This document shows, piece after piece, positions 45,821-57,705 of a DNA stretch of 64,000 nt. The notes under the pieces were generated by a model, which was given only the letters and a program-made list of their open reading frames with translations, did no database searches and had not been told where the DNA came from. Source of the stretch: Laccaria trichodermophora. Lineage: Eukaryota > Basidiomycota > Agaricomycetes > Agaricales > Hydnangiaceae. Every line of letters begins with the position of its first letter. Positions within the stretch are counted from its first letter, which is position 1. The stretch lies in the NCBI GenBank assembly GCA_018417955.1, contig JACTVC010000014.1:806001-870000 (forward strand), in the 5' to 3' direction. A program made the position numbers and the translations under genes.

Positions 45821-46174
45821 GATCTGAAGCACATGCACTATCAGTCCTGTTTGAGCCTCTCTGCAAGTGGCTTTCCCCTCTGACATGGACACCTGGAGAT
45901 GAGGTGCCCAACAAGGCAGATCCCCTAGTCAACAGATTCAGATCAATATAAAGACATGGTTGAAATCAACATACTCTCCACTGTCCATTCCAGAGGTAGA
46001 CCTCATATTGGCTGTCAAGTGAGGGTTTGTAGAATGTTTCTTGGAGTCCATTTGTAGTTTGTTTAGACCTAAGGATCCTATATAGGCCTGAACCACTAGA
46101 GCATCAATAGTCTCACTTGCTGCCAAACTAGAGTCCATTGTGTCCAACCCAACATGAACTGAGTAAATTTCCAA

Positions 46175-48255
46175 TATGATTTAACAGCAAGGCTTCGTGG
46201 CAGAAGCGCACATACTTAGCGTACAATTGTTAAATGTATTCATGTTTTGATCCCCTTGCAAGTTGTTGAACGTCCCACCGGACACATTTGGAGTTGAGGA
46301 GCCCGCGAACATGGATGCCCTGGTCATTGTCGCATCAACGGAAAGACTTGACATGTCAGATTTTCAGGACCAACATACCCTGTGCTCGTAACGGGAATAG
46401 CGTTCGTATTGGTTGTCGATGGTTCCCTATCGTCCATCTGAATTCAAGGTTCAAAAGGCTTGGATGTTGAAGGTTGGATTATCGAGGAGTGAAGGACAAG
46501 AACAAGAATGAGGCGCCCACTCTTGAGCGACATGAGAACATTGCTTGGGCGCTTTTAGTTACATATTCTCAAAATTGAACGCGCTTTCATCTGACCTCAT
46601 CAGACTTGCCAATTGCTGGCGACAAGGTCAATCGACAGCAGAGCTGATGGTCAACATTGCTGTGAAGTGTGCTGGCTTCAGCAACGAAACCAGGTAAAGT
46701 TGCGCACCCAGTTGATGGGGATAATTGTGGGGGAATATGGAGCAATTGGGGGTGAGCCCGAACTTTGTCCAACCTTTCATGGTGTCCCCGCGTAATTGCC
46801 TATCTTAAAGATATCTTCCCCTCTTGTCCGCAAAGTTAGGAGCTACAGCTACAGCCCCTGTTGACATAGAAATCGTTCGTTTAGGGCAACGATATCTCCA
46901 TCCGAGTCGTTGGACGAGGGAATGTGCAAGACTCAAAGCCCCCCCGCTAGCATTCTACATTTCGGACGACGATTTTGGATACTTCAGGACCGTTTCATCT
47001 CCGAAATTGTGCCTGTAGTTTTCTTACCCTATGCTTCCACTGGTTCCCGTCAACGTTGATTGTCTAACCCCCGGCCGTCAAGGTAAGGAAAAGTTGTCAC
47101 AGTTGAAACTACCAGAGCCCTTGCTGAAAAGGTCAGACAGTCCACCAGTAGGACTAAAATACTCGAGCAAGTAAATCATCATGTGTAATTGTCATATCGA
47201 AGTCCACCATCTTCCAGCGGGATCTCACTACAAACGCGTGAAATGTCTCCGTAACTTCAAGCGATGAGGAGCACCCATCCATAGTCAGCCACGTAAAAAC
47301 ATTATGTAGGCAATCGGTCTCTCGATACGTTGGATTCGCGCGGCAGGCCCTAGAGATCAAATTCACTCGCAGATACTAACAAAGGATCGACCCAATGAAG
47401 AGTCTGTCTTCGAGCAAGTTCAATAAGACGTCTGCTCAAGCTGGAGAGAGAGTGGGTTGTCTTTGGGTCTGCTTAGAAGCCCCGTCGCACTCCGCAGTCC
47501 AAGATTTTGGCGTTGTCGTAATCGCTGCTTACAGGGTACTGGCTGAAGAAAGATGGGCTCGACGTGCTTATCTTCCAGCGGAACTCAGCACATCGTCTCA
47601 GCCATAGCCATGAGCTAGACAAGTCTGTCTTCCAACTCTTCCCAGAAAGGGACCACTCTTAATTCCAATTTCAATTCGGATAACCAAGGGTACTGAGCTC
47701 AGCCTTCGAGCTAACGCGGGGACCAGTATTTGACTCGACAACGGTACTCCGACGATGTAGTTGTGTTCGAGCCGTCCTATCTTTTGAAGCCTTGATATAT
47801 GTTAAGGGTGAGGTGAGGAAAATTCCTTGCAAGGCAGCCATTCCTCATCTCGTACTTCGTAAGTCTCTCACCTTCATTTTTGAGAAAGGTGCGGGTTATT
47901 GCTTGTTTCGTTCTTCTCCAGGATTCACCTGGGCCTGTTGCACCGCGGTGTTTTGTAGAGTGAAGATTGAGTGAAGATCGGCGATATTGGACGCGAAGTA
48001 AGATCGAAAGTGTCGCCACTGAACGGACCAAATTGCACTTCGGGTGAAACTGGTTAGACAGGGCTGCAAGTTCCTTCGAGCTTCTGCTGAAAATTATTGT
48101 GCTTACCATGTAGATGGCACAGAATTCACGAAATATAGACGTTGACCTTCTGCTGGCATGAAAACTCTCATTCCTAAATGCGGTTCGTATGCATAATGGC
48201 ATGGGACTGAGGCATACGATACAAAGCATAGATAGCGTAGTTGATGGCGACTAGA
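46175..48255. other. Unit 2 copy of the stretch without a recognisable intact gene
   Basis: Homologous to 22,700-24,828 with many indels, among them an extra block near 47,150-47,220. The open frames of unit 1 are mostly not kept, which supports decay of whatever was coded here. Confidence 0.4.
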
Positions 48256-49101
48256 TTACTCTTCCTCCTCCTCGTCACCACCCTCCTCCTTCTTGGCAGC
48301 AGCAGCAGCACGCTTACGCTTAACGCGACCGGAGCGGCCTCCACCATAAGGCGAAGTGAGAGCAAAGTCAATGTGTTTTTGAGAGTCGAGACGGACGACG
48401 AATGAAGGAACGTTGACTATTTGCTTTCCAACGCTATATGTCGTGATCATCAGGTTTTAGAATCCTAGGGGGGTATGGTATGTTCAAACGCACCGGATAT
48501 GTCTTTGCCTGATCAACACACGAGCATGATGGATGGATTTAGCCAAACCACTCTTGAAAACCTGGGTCTGCAGCCTCCTCTCCAAGAAATCTTCAATCTT
48601 GAGGGCCAACACGTAATCGAGACGCATGCGGGACTCGTCCAGCACACCGATGCGCACGAGACGGCGGATGAGGGCGTTACCCTCGAAGAGACGCTTGGGG
48701 TCCTTGTCGTCGAGCTTGAGGAGCTCACGGGCGGCACGACGGATTTTAGAGAGGATGAGGGCGATACGCCAGATCTCGCGTTTGTTGCGGAGGCCGTATT
48801 CACCTGCGAGCTAGATGGAATAGAATTTTAGGGGGTGGTAAAAGAGGGAAATGGGGACAGTTAAGAACCTTCAGCTCGGCATCGAGACGAGCGGATTCGA
48901 AGGTCGACGGGGGACCTTATAACTGTAAAGTTATATAGCAATGGGGCACGGCTTTGATCAGCACAGTGTCACACCCTCCACATAAAAGTGGATCTTGAAG
49001 TCAAGTTGGAAAGCTCACGTCTTGGAATGGTTTCGCGGGGCCCTGCATGTGTGTTTGTTAACTGCTCGTCGTGCATGATGTCAAGGATATTACCTGGGCA
49101 T
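48256..49101 (-). pseudogene. RPS9: 40S ribosomal protein uS4 (RPS9), copy 2, same 1-bp deletion
   Basis: Exon structure as in copy 1, from ATGCCCAG (49,101-49,094) to TAA at 48,258-48,256, with near-identical coding sequence. The short CGACCTTCGAA that separates YKVPRR from ESARLDAELK is present here too. The last intron differs slightly (CCCCCCTAGGATT in place of CCTCCTTGGAATA). The 5' flank differs from copy 1: here the region upstream leads into the TIR element at 49,141. Confidence 0.85.
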
Positions 49102-49235
49102 TTTTTAGATCTTGAGGATGTCGGTGAGAGCGATGAGGCCCAGTGAAAACCTGCTCTGGAGGAATCTGGAGAAAATGGCCAAATTGCTGGCGTCAGCCGC
49201 CGTTGTCCGGGATAGCCCGAAGTTGGTCTGGGGCA

Positions 49236-50649
49236 ACTTAGCAGAAGGTTCCGAATTTCGAGAGTCCGAACCGCCGCCGATCGCACGGCACCTGCCGCCA
49301 CCAAACACGGTCACGAGCCTCTTCACCTTTGCGCCATTCCGTGGCATTCGTGCGTCCAGGCTCGACATTCACTACTGTTACAAGTTTCCACTGCAAAGCC
49401 TAACATGGGTGCCAGCAATCCAGCGCTCAACTGTGGGTCTGATACTCAACCCCCGACCCTCATCGCCAACGCGAACCCCGGTGATCGATTGGAAAGGTGT
49501 TGATGGCAGCGACGTATGCTCCTTTGCGTTCTTCTCAATGAAAATCGCTGACCATCTCCTAGTGGCCTCACAATATCGGCCCAATGCTTACATATTCATC
49601 ATCTTGTGGGTCGACGACCTGTGACAAGTTTGACGCACAAATCACCAAATAGTTCAAGATCGACCATGTACGTGGTGCTCCTGGTTCTAAATTTCTCCCG
49701 AATTGTGCCAACGACCCCCGCTTATGTACAACAGTGTCCGGCTCCCTCGCAAGCGTACTAGTCACATCCAACCTCGCGCCACGAAACTACCTTGTCCGCC
49801 ACGAAATCATGGCTCTCCATCTCGCCACATCACTTGGCGGTGCGGTGTTCTATCCCACCTGTTCGCAGCTCACGTTTGGCGCATTGGGCACTGGGGTCCC
49901 TGACCATTCAGGGTTGGTCAATTTGCCAGGCGCGTACAGTGACAACGCCTCTAGTATCTTTTATTTCCAGATGTTTGATGCCAGTGCACAATAGTACACC
50001 TTCCCCCGTCCTTCTGTCGCTGCCTTCGTGAACGATGGCACTTTCACTCCTGGTAATGCAACCACGACCGCATCTTCAACGGCAACAGCGAGGTGGTGCT
50101 GCTGGGATGTCAACAACCTCCAAGGGGAAGATATGCACGCTCAAGAAGGGCAAGTCTGCCTCTTCGTCAGTTATTCCATCGGCCTCTGCAGTGGCAGCCA
50201 GCACCACCACCACTGACATGTGCCACTTCAGCAGGGTCACATGCAAACGGCTGCAGTATCTAAAACACCTCTCATTTGACATGCACGCCTGCGATAATGA
50301 CTGCTGTTTAGATCCTGCTTTGTTGTATACCTACCCAGTCATTCATATTATAGGTTGTATAGTACATTGCTATCATTGCGCAATAAAAATTTGGTCACTC
50401 GTTCTTGATGTTGGCATGGATGCGAAGTTCACTCTTTAAGTATGGTTACTGACTCAGGTTTTGTGGGATCCTGGCAGCTACCTTGCCAATAGTTGTATAG
50501 TTGGATAGACCCGCAAGTACTTAGATTGTATTCTGCGAACTAACCAATAGCAAAAGACGTGCACGTGATGATGCTGCCTTAGGCGGACAGGCGGATCGGC
50601 GGATCGGCGGCAGTTCGGACTCTCGAAATACGGAACGTCCTCCAACTTA
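49236..50649. mobile_element. Nested inverted-repeat unit enclosing the AA9 pseudogene
   Basis: About 50 bp at 49,236-49,285 (TTCCGAATTTCGAGAGTCCG, then AACCGCCGCCGATCGC) recurs inverted at 50,599-50,649 (CGGACTCTCGAAATACGGAA and neighbours). The AA9 pseudogene lies between. No target duplication was identified, so this could be an inner element or an inverted repeat of the outer one. Confidence 0.55.
49385..50214 (+). pseudogene. AA9 lytic polysaccharide monooxygenase pseudogene
   Basis: AA9 enzymes are secreted copper enzymes that oxidise cellulose. Segments in order: AKPNMGASNPALNCG and TLIANANPGDRLE; HNIGPMLTY (the H-x-GP copper-His region) with STTCDKFDAQITK; a TAG where the family has Trp, then FKIDHVRGAPGSKFL; and CANDPRLCTTVSGSLASVLV, NLAPRNYLVRHEIMALHLAT, GAVFYPTCSQLTFGALGTG and LPGAYSDNASSIFYFQMFDA, with TAG before YTFPRPSVAAFVNDGTF. 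A Ser/Thr-rich tail follows. The N-terminal His exon is not seen. At least two stops and frame changes make it non-functional. RHE-x-ALH and PGAY are the strongest family marks. Confidence 0.75.
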
Positions 50650-51787
50650 GATGCCACTATTCTTTCTGGGCGCTACCGTAGATATCTGGATGTTCTGAGC
50701 AACGTCAAATACAAAATTTCCAAATCGTCTTTTTTCTCTAAGTGAATGTCCAAGCAACATCCGAGCGGCAAGTGTATCCCAGTGTATCCCAAGCATTGCC
50801 CAAGCGCTCTGCGTTGGGCAAGCGTTGGGAAAGCTTTACCTAATCAACAAATGCCATTGTCACGGTGTTCTCTGGAGTCATCACTCTCTTCCTCCCCCAC
50901 CACCATCTCCTCCCCATATTTATGCCACGACATCCCCATCCTCTTCCCTTGCTTGACGCGACGGCGTTTCCGTTTGTGTAGCGCCCGACTCCGAGTCGGG
51001 GAATTTCGATGGCTGAGAGTGGCGCTTGGTTTACGCGATACCTAAGCAATACCGTCTGTACCTGGTGAGTGTATGCGCCTCAAGTGCCTCGTATATTGCT
51101 GACAGTGCTTGGGAATGTTCCAGTGGGTCTGTGCCACCACCTGGGCAGCGCGACATTGATTGTCGGAGTGGTGCGTGCATTGGCCATCGCCATTCTTAGC
51201 ATTTCCACGACGCGACTCACCATCTTTTTTCAAGCTAGCTCAAGTCGGGATGGGCGCCGCGACCTCGGATTTGGATGGCGGAGTTTCTACTCGTCGTTCG
51301 TACGCAATCAGGTGTGTTTAAATGTGTCTCCCTTCACTCTGATCTAATCTTATGCGAGATTTAGCACGAAGAGAGCCTGAGGGCCGTGTTTTCCCACCGG
51401 GGCTGCAAGGGAGCTGGGATATGCGGCTACTGTAGAAGGATTGAGAGCATGGGTAGATCGGGGATGCGGGTATGGTTAGGTAGGACGCGGATATTGCCAG
51501 GTAGAGGCCAGAAGGGACCAGATTTTATTGTGTACAATATAGCTAGAATATAAATATAGATTGTTCCAGCCCACAACGGTCTACCGCAGAATATCCCAGT
51601 CAAGGCCAGAAGGAGCCGGAGATTTGACCAAAACCCAACAGGAATGATCTTCTGACCCTCCAGCGTGAGCCAGATATCTTCTGGAGATCGGACAAAAACT
51701 GGCTTCAGCCGACGATTTCTGGAGGTCCAGCTCAAGCCGGCTTCCCACGGATATTTCCAGACCCCCCCAGAGCAGGTTTTCACTGGG

Positions 51788-52279
51788 GATGAGGCCTTGA
51801 GGACGAGCTGCCAAATAAAACACGGTCACCCGAACAAAGGAGGACAAACAGAATAGACTCCTTTACACAGCCAACGCACACGGACCTCCCAAAGACCGAC
51901 TGAAGTGCATATATCAACGCTCCAAGCTCAAGTACGACAACTTCTATCTTCAATTCCAAACGCTTTGACGCTGAACCTGCCTCTACTCACTACTATGAGT
52001 GAGCCCTCGCTGCCACCACCAGCTTCCCCCTTTCCAAACCATGCCAAATGTCTAACCCACGCACTCCCCTATTTACCAAAGTGCATAAATAACCCCCCAT
52101 TTCCTTCGTAACGAATATCTGCCAAACCACCATCACCACACACGCTTTTTGTAACCAAACCAACTGCACTTTATAAACTACTTGCACCTATCCGGCCCGA
52201 ATACCTTATCATCGTGCGTGTACGTCCCGTTCCTCTCTTTGCATTTCGAGGACTTATCATCTCTCCTAGGAACTAAACC
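51788..52279. other. Intergenic stretch upstream of cyclin-like copy 2
   Basis: From about 51,868 it matches 25,692-26,095 of unit 1 with small indels. It holds CT-rich leader-like text before the ATG and no gene of its own. Confidence 0.6.
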
Positions 52280-53104
52280 ATGTCTCTCATCACTGCTACT
52301 GTCACCACTACCACTGAGCAGCGTTCACTTGAAGTGAGTCTTGCTGTTCAAACATCTCCTACCTCCTCGCGTTCGAGGGCCTCAACCATTCGTTGGGACT
52401 CCAAGGTGGACCAACGATCTTATTCTTCCTATGATAACAAGGCACGGAAAAGCGTCGCTTATCCAGCTCCTTAGGGCAATAATTTCTGTTCTTCTTCAAC
52501 TCGTTCTTCACCCACACCCCCTCCTCCTCCCTCTCCCCTACTCACGCCAGAGACGTCAGGACGTCTCTGCGCCAAATACCTCTACATGTCCATGGGTCCC
52601 CTCCTCGTACCCACCTACCGCTATTCTCCTAACAACCCCCTATCTCTCCCTCTAGATCAATACATCACCCACCTCATCACCTCCACCAACCTCCCCTTCT
52701 CCATCATCCCATGCACGCTTATCCTCGTACACAATGTGCGCAGATCATTCCTGGACAATCCCAAGAGCAGCAAAAACTTCTTATGCGTGTTTGATCCACA
52801 CAAGCTGTGGCCTGGGTTGTTCATCAACGCTGCGCGCGCTTTGTGTTCTTCCATGCCCCAGGTGAAGAATCTGGAGTATTGGAGCGAGGTGGCGGGGATT
52901 CCGATGAAGGAGATTGAGGGTGTTGTGAGGGAGTATTTGATGTTGACATGTCGGGATGTTGTTTTTGAAAAAACGGAGGTTGAGAAGATGGTTGGGAGGT
53001 TAATGAGAGTGGTGGAGGGTGGAGAATGGAATGCTCCGTTTGGGGAGAAAGTGAAGGGGATTTTTAGGAAAAAGGAAGTGAATTACTCGATAGAAAGTGA
53101 ATAG
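52280..53104 (+). pseudogene. Cyclin-like protein, copy 2, nonsense mutation
   Basis: Starts MSLITATVTTTTEQRSLEVS. At 52,472-52,474 TAG replaces the TAC of copy 1 (PAPYGNN in copy 1). Downstream the frame that is broken in copy 1 is continuous here: MSMGPLLVPTYRYSPNNPLS, LDQYITHLITSTNLPFSIIP, LWPGLFINAARALCSSMPQV and YWSEVAGIPMKEIEGVVREY, ending at 53,104. A downstream Met could still start a shorter protein holding the cyclin-box-like part. Confidence 0.55.
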
Positions 53105-53281
53105 GGGCGCCTGGCGCGTTCCACGCTCAATTGCTTGCATATCTTGTTGTTGTTTGCTACGTACGAATTCATGGTTTCGTGTCTCTGTCTCTTCCTATCA
53201 CTAGTATCAGTTTGAGTGCAAGCACTCTCAAGGTTTCCTTAAACTTATCACCCTGCTTCTCATGCTCCCTGCATCAAGACC

Positions 53282-53711
53282 TCTTTCCTCCATCTTCAAG
53301 TCCATCCGTTTGCGATCTCCGAGATATACATCGAGCCAGTACCAGAGAGCTGCCGACCAGTGCAAAATAATCTTGGAGCGTTATACCCAGACGGCGGGCA
53401 CATCACAGATCTTCGCCAAGTTCGAGAACTTGTTTATAGTATGCAAAGACCTGGAATTGCACCAAATGTCGGCCGTCAAGCTGTTCTACTTCCTTGGTTG
53501 ATCTCATTCCTTTTGCCTTCAGCTCGTCTATCCGCACCCATGGGAGGCTAAAGATCTCGTAATATTTAACAACCGCGGCCTTATTCATACGGTTGTTGGT
53601 TTGTTCAAGCCAGACCATGTTCGGATCTTTCATCAGTGCGGCCTTGCTGGATCGGATGAACCTGCTGGGCCGAGCGAGGAAGACAAGTTGAAGTGGGTAG
53701 GTTGCCAGTGA
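53282..53711 (+). pseudogene. 3' remnant of the TauD-family dioxygenase, copy 2
   Basis: Only the last exons remain: QVHPFAISEIYIEPVPESC, HITDLRQVRELVYSMQRPGI, LVYPHPWEAKDLVIFNNRGL with IHTVVG, and RIFHQCGLAGSDEPAGPSEE. A deletion of about 1.24 kb (equivalent to 27,110-28,349 of unit 1) joins the intergenic sequence straight to the penultimate exon and removes the HxD motif. The frame of the remaining part is intact, unlike copy 1. Confidence 0.8.
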
Positions 53712-56403
53712 AGGAGACCATCGGTTGGCATGTATGAAGTATCTCTTGGTGACTACTTTTTAATGCAGGAGAACGGCAACGAGTTCCATAAGAACACAAG
53801 TAAAGCTTCACAGTAGATGGCCTCAAGGCCACAATCTATACAATTATTTGATGGCGTATGACCATGAAATAGTCCTTTCGATTGCGTTGAGTGGGAAGCG
53901 GCCGTGATTAGCGGATGGGAGACTCTTTTTTTTGTGCAGAGACAATGAGGGGGATGGAAAGAGGTAGGAGGAGAAAACGATATATGTCCTTGTCGTTGGG
54001 CAGAATCCGTCGCTTGACGGTCAGATACAGATGACTGCACGGTAGACCATGACTATAGTATGTCCAGGGCGAGCGTAGATTGTTGTCTCCAGAATTTCAG
54101 GTTCCGAATGCTTCAGTTCCAGGGAAGTTTCCATGACTTTTCAGAGCGAGGTTGGGAAACGCTGGGTTATGTCGGAGGGATGGATGAATGTGAAGCTGTA
54201 GGAGGCTGGAAATTTGGTATGTTTGATTGTTCTCCAACGAAACCAAAGAAAAGAAGGTTGACAAACGCGACCACCATCCACAAAATTTTGCTTTCAACAA
54301 CCCACATCATTCCATTCGAAACAAGGCCTTCAAAAAAATCCGGTGAACTATGGGAATGGAGGGCGTCGATACTGTTGGGTTGGAGATTAGTTGGAATTTG
54401 GAAGCGGTGGCTTGTGCCATCAGATTTGGCCACACATGAGCATTCTGCGCAACGTGCTCAATCAACGACGAATTCATTGCTTGGCGTCAGGCGCTCGAGG
54501 CGCGTCGGCATGTTCTACTTCATGGGACTCAATAGGACGAAAGGTTACCAGACAGTAGACAAGGGGTTGTGGTGAAGGCGATCGGTATCGGCAATGACGA
54601 CGAGGAAGGCTAGGCTGAAGGTCGCCCATACCCCATCGCGTAGACGGCGGTATGTAATTGTTCTTGTTCTTTGTATGTTGATTCACAAGATCTCCAGATC
54701 TCACAAAGCTTGCCAGGCGAGGACCACTGATCTTTCGAGGAGAAATGACAGCAGAACTTCAAGTCCTGCATTCCTTGCCACGTTTATGAAAACCTGTCGA
54801 ATCTGACTGGCAGTTTCAACGATAAGGCGCTATTTCAGCGCCTTTGTCGTCTCCTTCCCTCTCAATTTCGACCAGAAGAAAAGGGGTTGGCGCATAGAAC
54901 CGCAAATCTGGATCTTTTGATTATCGACTTTAACTCCGGACCAGATCTTGGTTTTCCCCGCGTCGCCAGCCTACACCGGATACTTTGCCGACTTGCATAA
55001 TCCATAATGAAGGAGAAATCGCCGTTTGGTTGTACATCACCTCCTTCCCCTATGTTGTCACGTGACGGTCTTGGAAGTCAATGGTCGAGAGGCGATTCTT
55101 TGGAGAACTGTGGAGGTCTCAAAAACTTTTTCTTTCGACCCAAATGAAAGGGCGTCCAATTTGCTATTTGCCGCGATAGTTTGACTTCGGAGGCGGACGT
55201 TCGTGTTCGTCTGCCTCGTCGTCCTGATAACCAGTAGGCGACCGCTCCCGTTTGAGATCAAGGGGCTATGGCCCAGGGGGCTTCAAGAGTGATTGCCCTC
55301 CTGAGCCTGATCTGCACAGGGTTCGTTCGAGAGCACGCCCTGGATTCTGTCATGGATGGGTTTGCTCACCTGGAGCACTTCCCCCGCGCAGGGAGTCATT
55401 GGACCACAAATTCGGAAACGAGACGATGCCTCTCGCAGCAGATATTGAGACATTGTCTCAATGACTGCAGCAGGGTGGGCGATGTGTCCTCATGAACGCT
55501 TCCTTAAGGAAGCTGTGGATCCTCATGACTGTCCTTCGAGACTTCAGTGTCCTTCGGTGGGGCTGCTTTTTATCCGAAGCACCACCAAGCCCCCATGGAT
55601 CCGACCACCGTCTCAGGCATGATCTGTTCTTCAACATGATGTCGAACCTTGGAATCTACGTAGGAAGTCAGCACAGACACCTCCTTCACCCGCAGACCTC
55701 GAAACGTTGACATGCCTTCATGGAGCGCTCTGCTACATTTGTCTTCAGCGGTCATCGAGAATGTGAGGGAGTATCATATCTATGGTGATTCTGAATTTCT
55801 AGTGTCCTTGTGTGATTCCAGTTTGCCGTGGATTGAGTCGACCCTGGTGAAAGTCTGTCGCATCCGATCCTATTCGAAGGCATCTTGAAGATCGGCAAGG
55901 CCTGCAGTCGCTGAGCACTATGCAAGCCGCGACTTGACTGCTGAGGGAAGGTACGACCACTTCACCCGACGTAAGAATCTTTGGGCTGATGCGGCAACTG
56001 TTGGACATTGTGTTTGTCACAACTTTCGGCAGTGCCTTCCCCGTATCTCCTCCTGGGCGCTTGGGCAGAGGATACCGTCGCCATCTATTCACTCCTCCCC
56101 ACTGGTCTTTTCCGGGAAGCCAGCCCTCCTGCCTCCTATCAACGACAAATGACACCAATTCTACACGAGATCCAACCATTCCCAGCCTAGAAATCCAGGA
56201 ACCGAAAATTTAAACTTTGAGTCAAGGAATTCTAAGGTCGCCGCTGTTTTGACGGTTATTTGGACCCCATTTTCCAATATAAATGACCCAGTTTCGCTGG
56301 GTCTCTTCCTTATCACGCCCACCACCACCACCACCACCGCCCCAACGCTCCTTTTCTGTCCTTCCACAAACTAAAACATACATCATTTTAGTCTACTTCC
56401 ACA
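53712..56403. other. Unit 2 copy of the stretch without a supported gene
   Basis: Homologous to 28,767-31,529. Small indels disrupt the frames that are open in the other copy and vice versa, which is the behaviour of non-coding or dead sequence. Confidence 0.5.
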
Positions 56404-56820
56404 ATGCCTCTTTCGCGACTCGTCCTCCCGTCTTTTACCCTAGTTCTCAGCAATTCTGTTACCCTGCGCGACTTCCAACGCGCCCAGACTCGCGAAATTC
56501 ACATTCCCATCCATGCTCCATCAAGCGACGAGGAATTTATGGTATGTCGCGTTCACGAGGTCCACTTCCCGTGACTGAGGCTTCTACGTCCCTCCCACAG
56601 CGTACGATTGACCTCCGTGACACGGCTCCAGCCTCAGCCTTCATCACGTATAAGTGCACCTATTATCCGGTAGGCCGCTCTTCTAGTGAATCTGTCAGGC
56701 CTTCTTGCTCAATTCATGTGTTCAGGATCAAGACGCTGCGTCCCTGTTTGGCGACGAGAACGGCGAGGAAATTGCTCCAGATGGCCACTTCTGGGTTCGT
56801 TTTTTTTGGAAGTTGTGATG
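56404..56820 (+). CDS. Small hypothetical gene, copy 2
   Basis: Same three exons as 31,530-31,995 (MPLSRLVLPSFTLVLSNS; TIDLRDTAPASAFITYKCTY; DQDAASLFGDENGEEIAPDG). One extra T in the run after HFWVRF ends the frame at once (FWKL, then stop). Whether this or the longer end in copy 1 is ancestral cannot be told. Confidence 0.35.
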
Positions 56821-56984
56821 TGTATTGCGCTCATCATACTGCAGCGACGCTTGTTGTTGAAGGTCAAGGGCTTCGGAGGGAGGTTCTTCGCTGCCTGATT
56901 TTTCACCGTTGGATGGACTCTGCTTTCACCGATTATTGCTCGTTAACGTCTTGCTCTCGCTCCTTGCACATCACTCATCGCATA

Positions 56985-57621
56985 GTCAATGGTTTGTCGC
57001 GTCCTGTGTAGTATTGTCTTGCACATTCTGCCGCACAAACTTCTCCTTCATTTGTATCATATATAATTCACCCAGATCTGTTGAATAGTTTATACTCAAG
57101 CCCAGAAAAATATAGTCGTCGTACATTTAATTCTTGCCATAATTGCTGCACGTCATCCGGAATTTTGGGTGATTCGAACTTGATTTTTGATATGAATTCT
57201 TCTCCACGAGCTCGGATTGTAGCAGATTTGTCGCGACGACAGACACACAATTTGGCACATTCTGGGATCGTGAAATCGTTTCTTTTTGAGGCCATACTTC
57301 TAGATCTCAGCATACTCACTCAGATAATGGCGAGAAGACTTGACGTTGACGTTGCGCTACTTTGATCACACATTTGAAGCTTGAATTGAATCTGTTGCCT
57401 TTGTCTGGGACAAGAGATGGCACTGCTGAGCTTCCACTCACATGAAATTCACGGTCATGTTCGTCATCTTGAGGCACACAGTTGACCGTCTTGTAATCTT
57501 CTGTTGTAACTTCATGGTAGAATTGACGTTGACATTTTTTGGAGATTGCTCCAGTTGAAGTTTTGCGTTCAAAAGCTCGGACAGAATCTAAATGATGCCA
57601 CATATCATTGTCATTTTTCAT
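56985..57621 (-). pseudogene. Hypothetical gene, copy 2, with a Trp to stop change
   Basis: The first part (57,621-57,316) keeps the 101-codon frame MKNDNDMWHHLDSVRAFERK with few changes. The second part starts MASKRNDFTIPECAKLCVCR and continues FISKIKFESPKIPDDVQQLW, but ends at KLFNRSG because TGG has become TGA (copy 1 continues WIIYD). Confidence 0.4.
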
Positions 57622-57705
57622 TTCGTTTATAATGGTTCATATAATCATGTGTTGATTGGGGGATCCTTTAACGCGCACCCTCTTCAATCAAGCACACGGG
57701 GGCAA

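Larger units (their letters stand above)
38341..46174 (-). pseudogene. Basidiomycete domain + ankyrin-repeat protein gene, broken by two insertions
   Basis: Minus strand, in order. The N-terminal region (46,174-45,829; SLAASETIDALVVQAY) is followed by element C. Next come DPEQPPPTELQRPANAGCVI and GFYHYNLNPADVQVKP, then a conserved domain (43,480-42,660: ELEGAILTMPQGAYHQNL, LASRYDYANIVHGLELGNGD, IRLVIGCHKTTSWGIATYAH, LQNQCTFIHSLNL), then ARVIVLDDSDWCSVIQNS and LPNRIQEAFDIIEDEN. A GT..AG intron in matching phase joins this to the ankyrin array (42,350-41,612 and, across the MULE-like element, 39,752-38,341), about 22 repeats of the 33-residue unit GHEAVVKLLMENGADVNAQG. It ends at TGA 38,343-38,341. 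The middle domain occurs in mushroom proteins of unknown function. Such heads plus homogeneous repeats resemble fungal self/non-self receptors, which is inference. A frame change near 43,490 is unexplained. Confidence 0.7.
49141..51787. mobile_element. 2.65-kb TIR element upstream of uS4 copy 2, host of a captured AA9 gene
   Basis: The ends read CAGTGAAAACCTGCTCTGG and its exact inverse CCAGAGCAGGTTTTCACTG. The repeat GATGAGGCC flanks both sides (49,132-49,140 and 51,788-51,796; two G bases sit between terminus and right repeat), suggesting a duplication of 7-9 bp as in hAT or Mutator-like elements. It is absent from unit 1, which also lacks about 100 bp of flanking sequence. No transposase was found inside. 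Confidence 0.7.

Noticed and set aside
54060..54575. 171-codon plus-strand frame in unit 2
   Set aside because: Broken by indels in unit 1 and without any recognisable motif; more likely chance.
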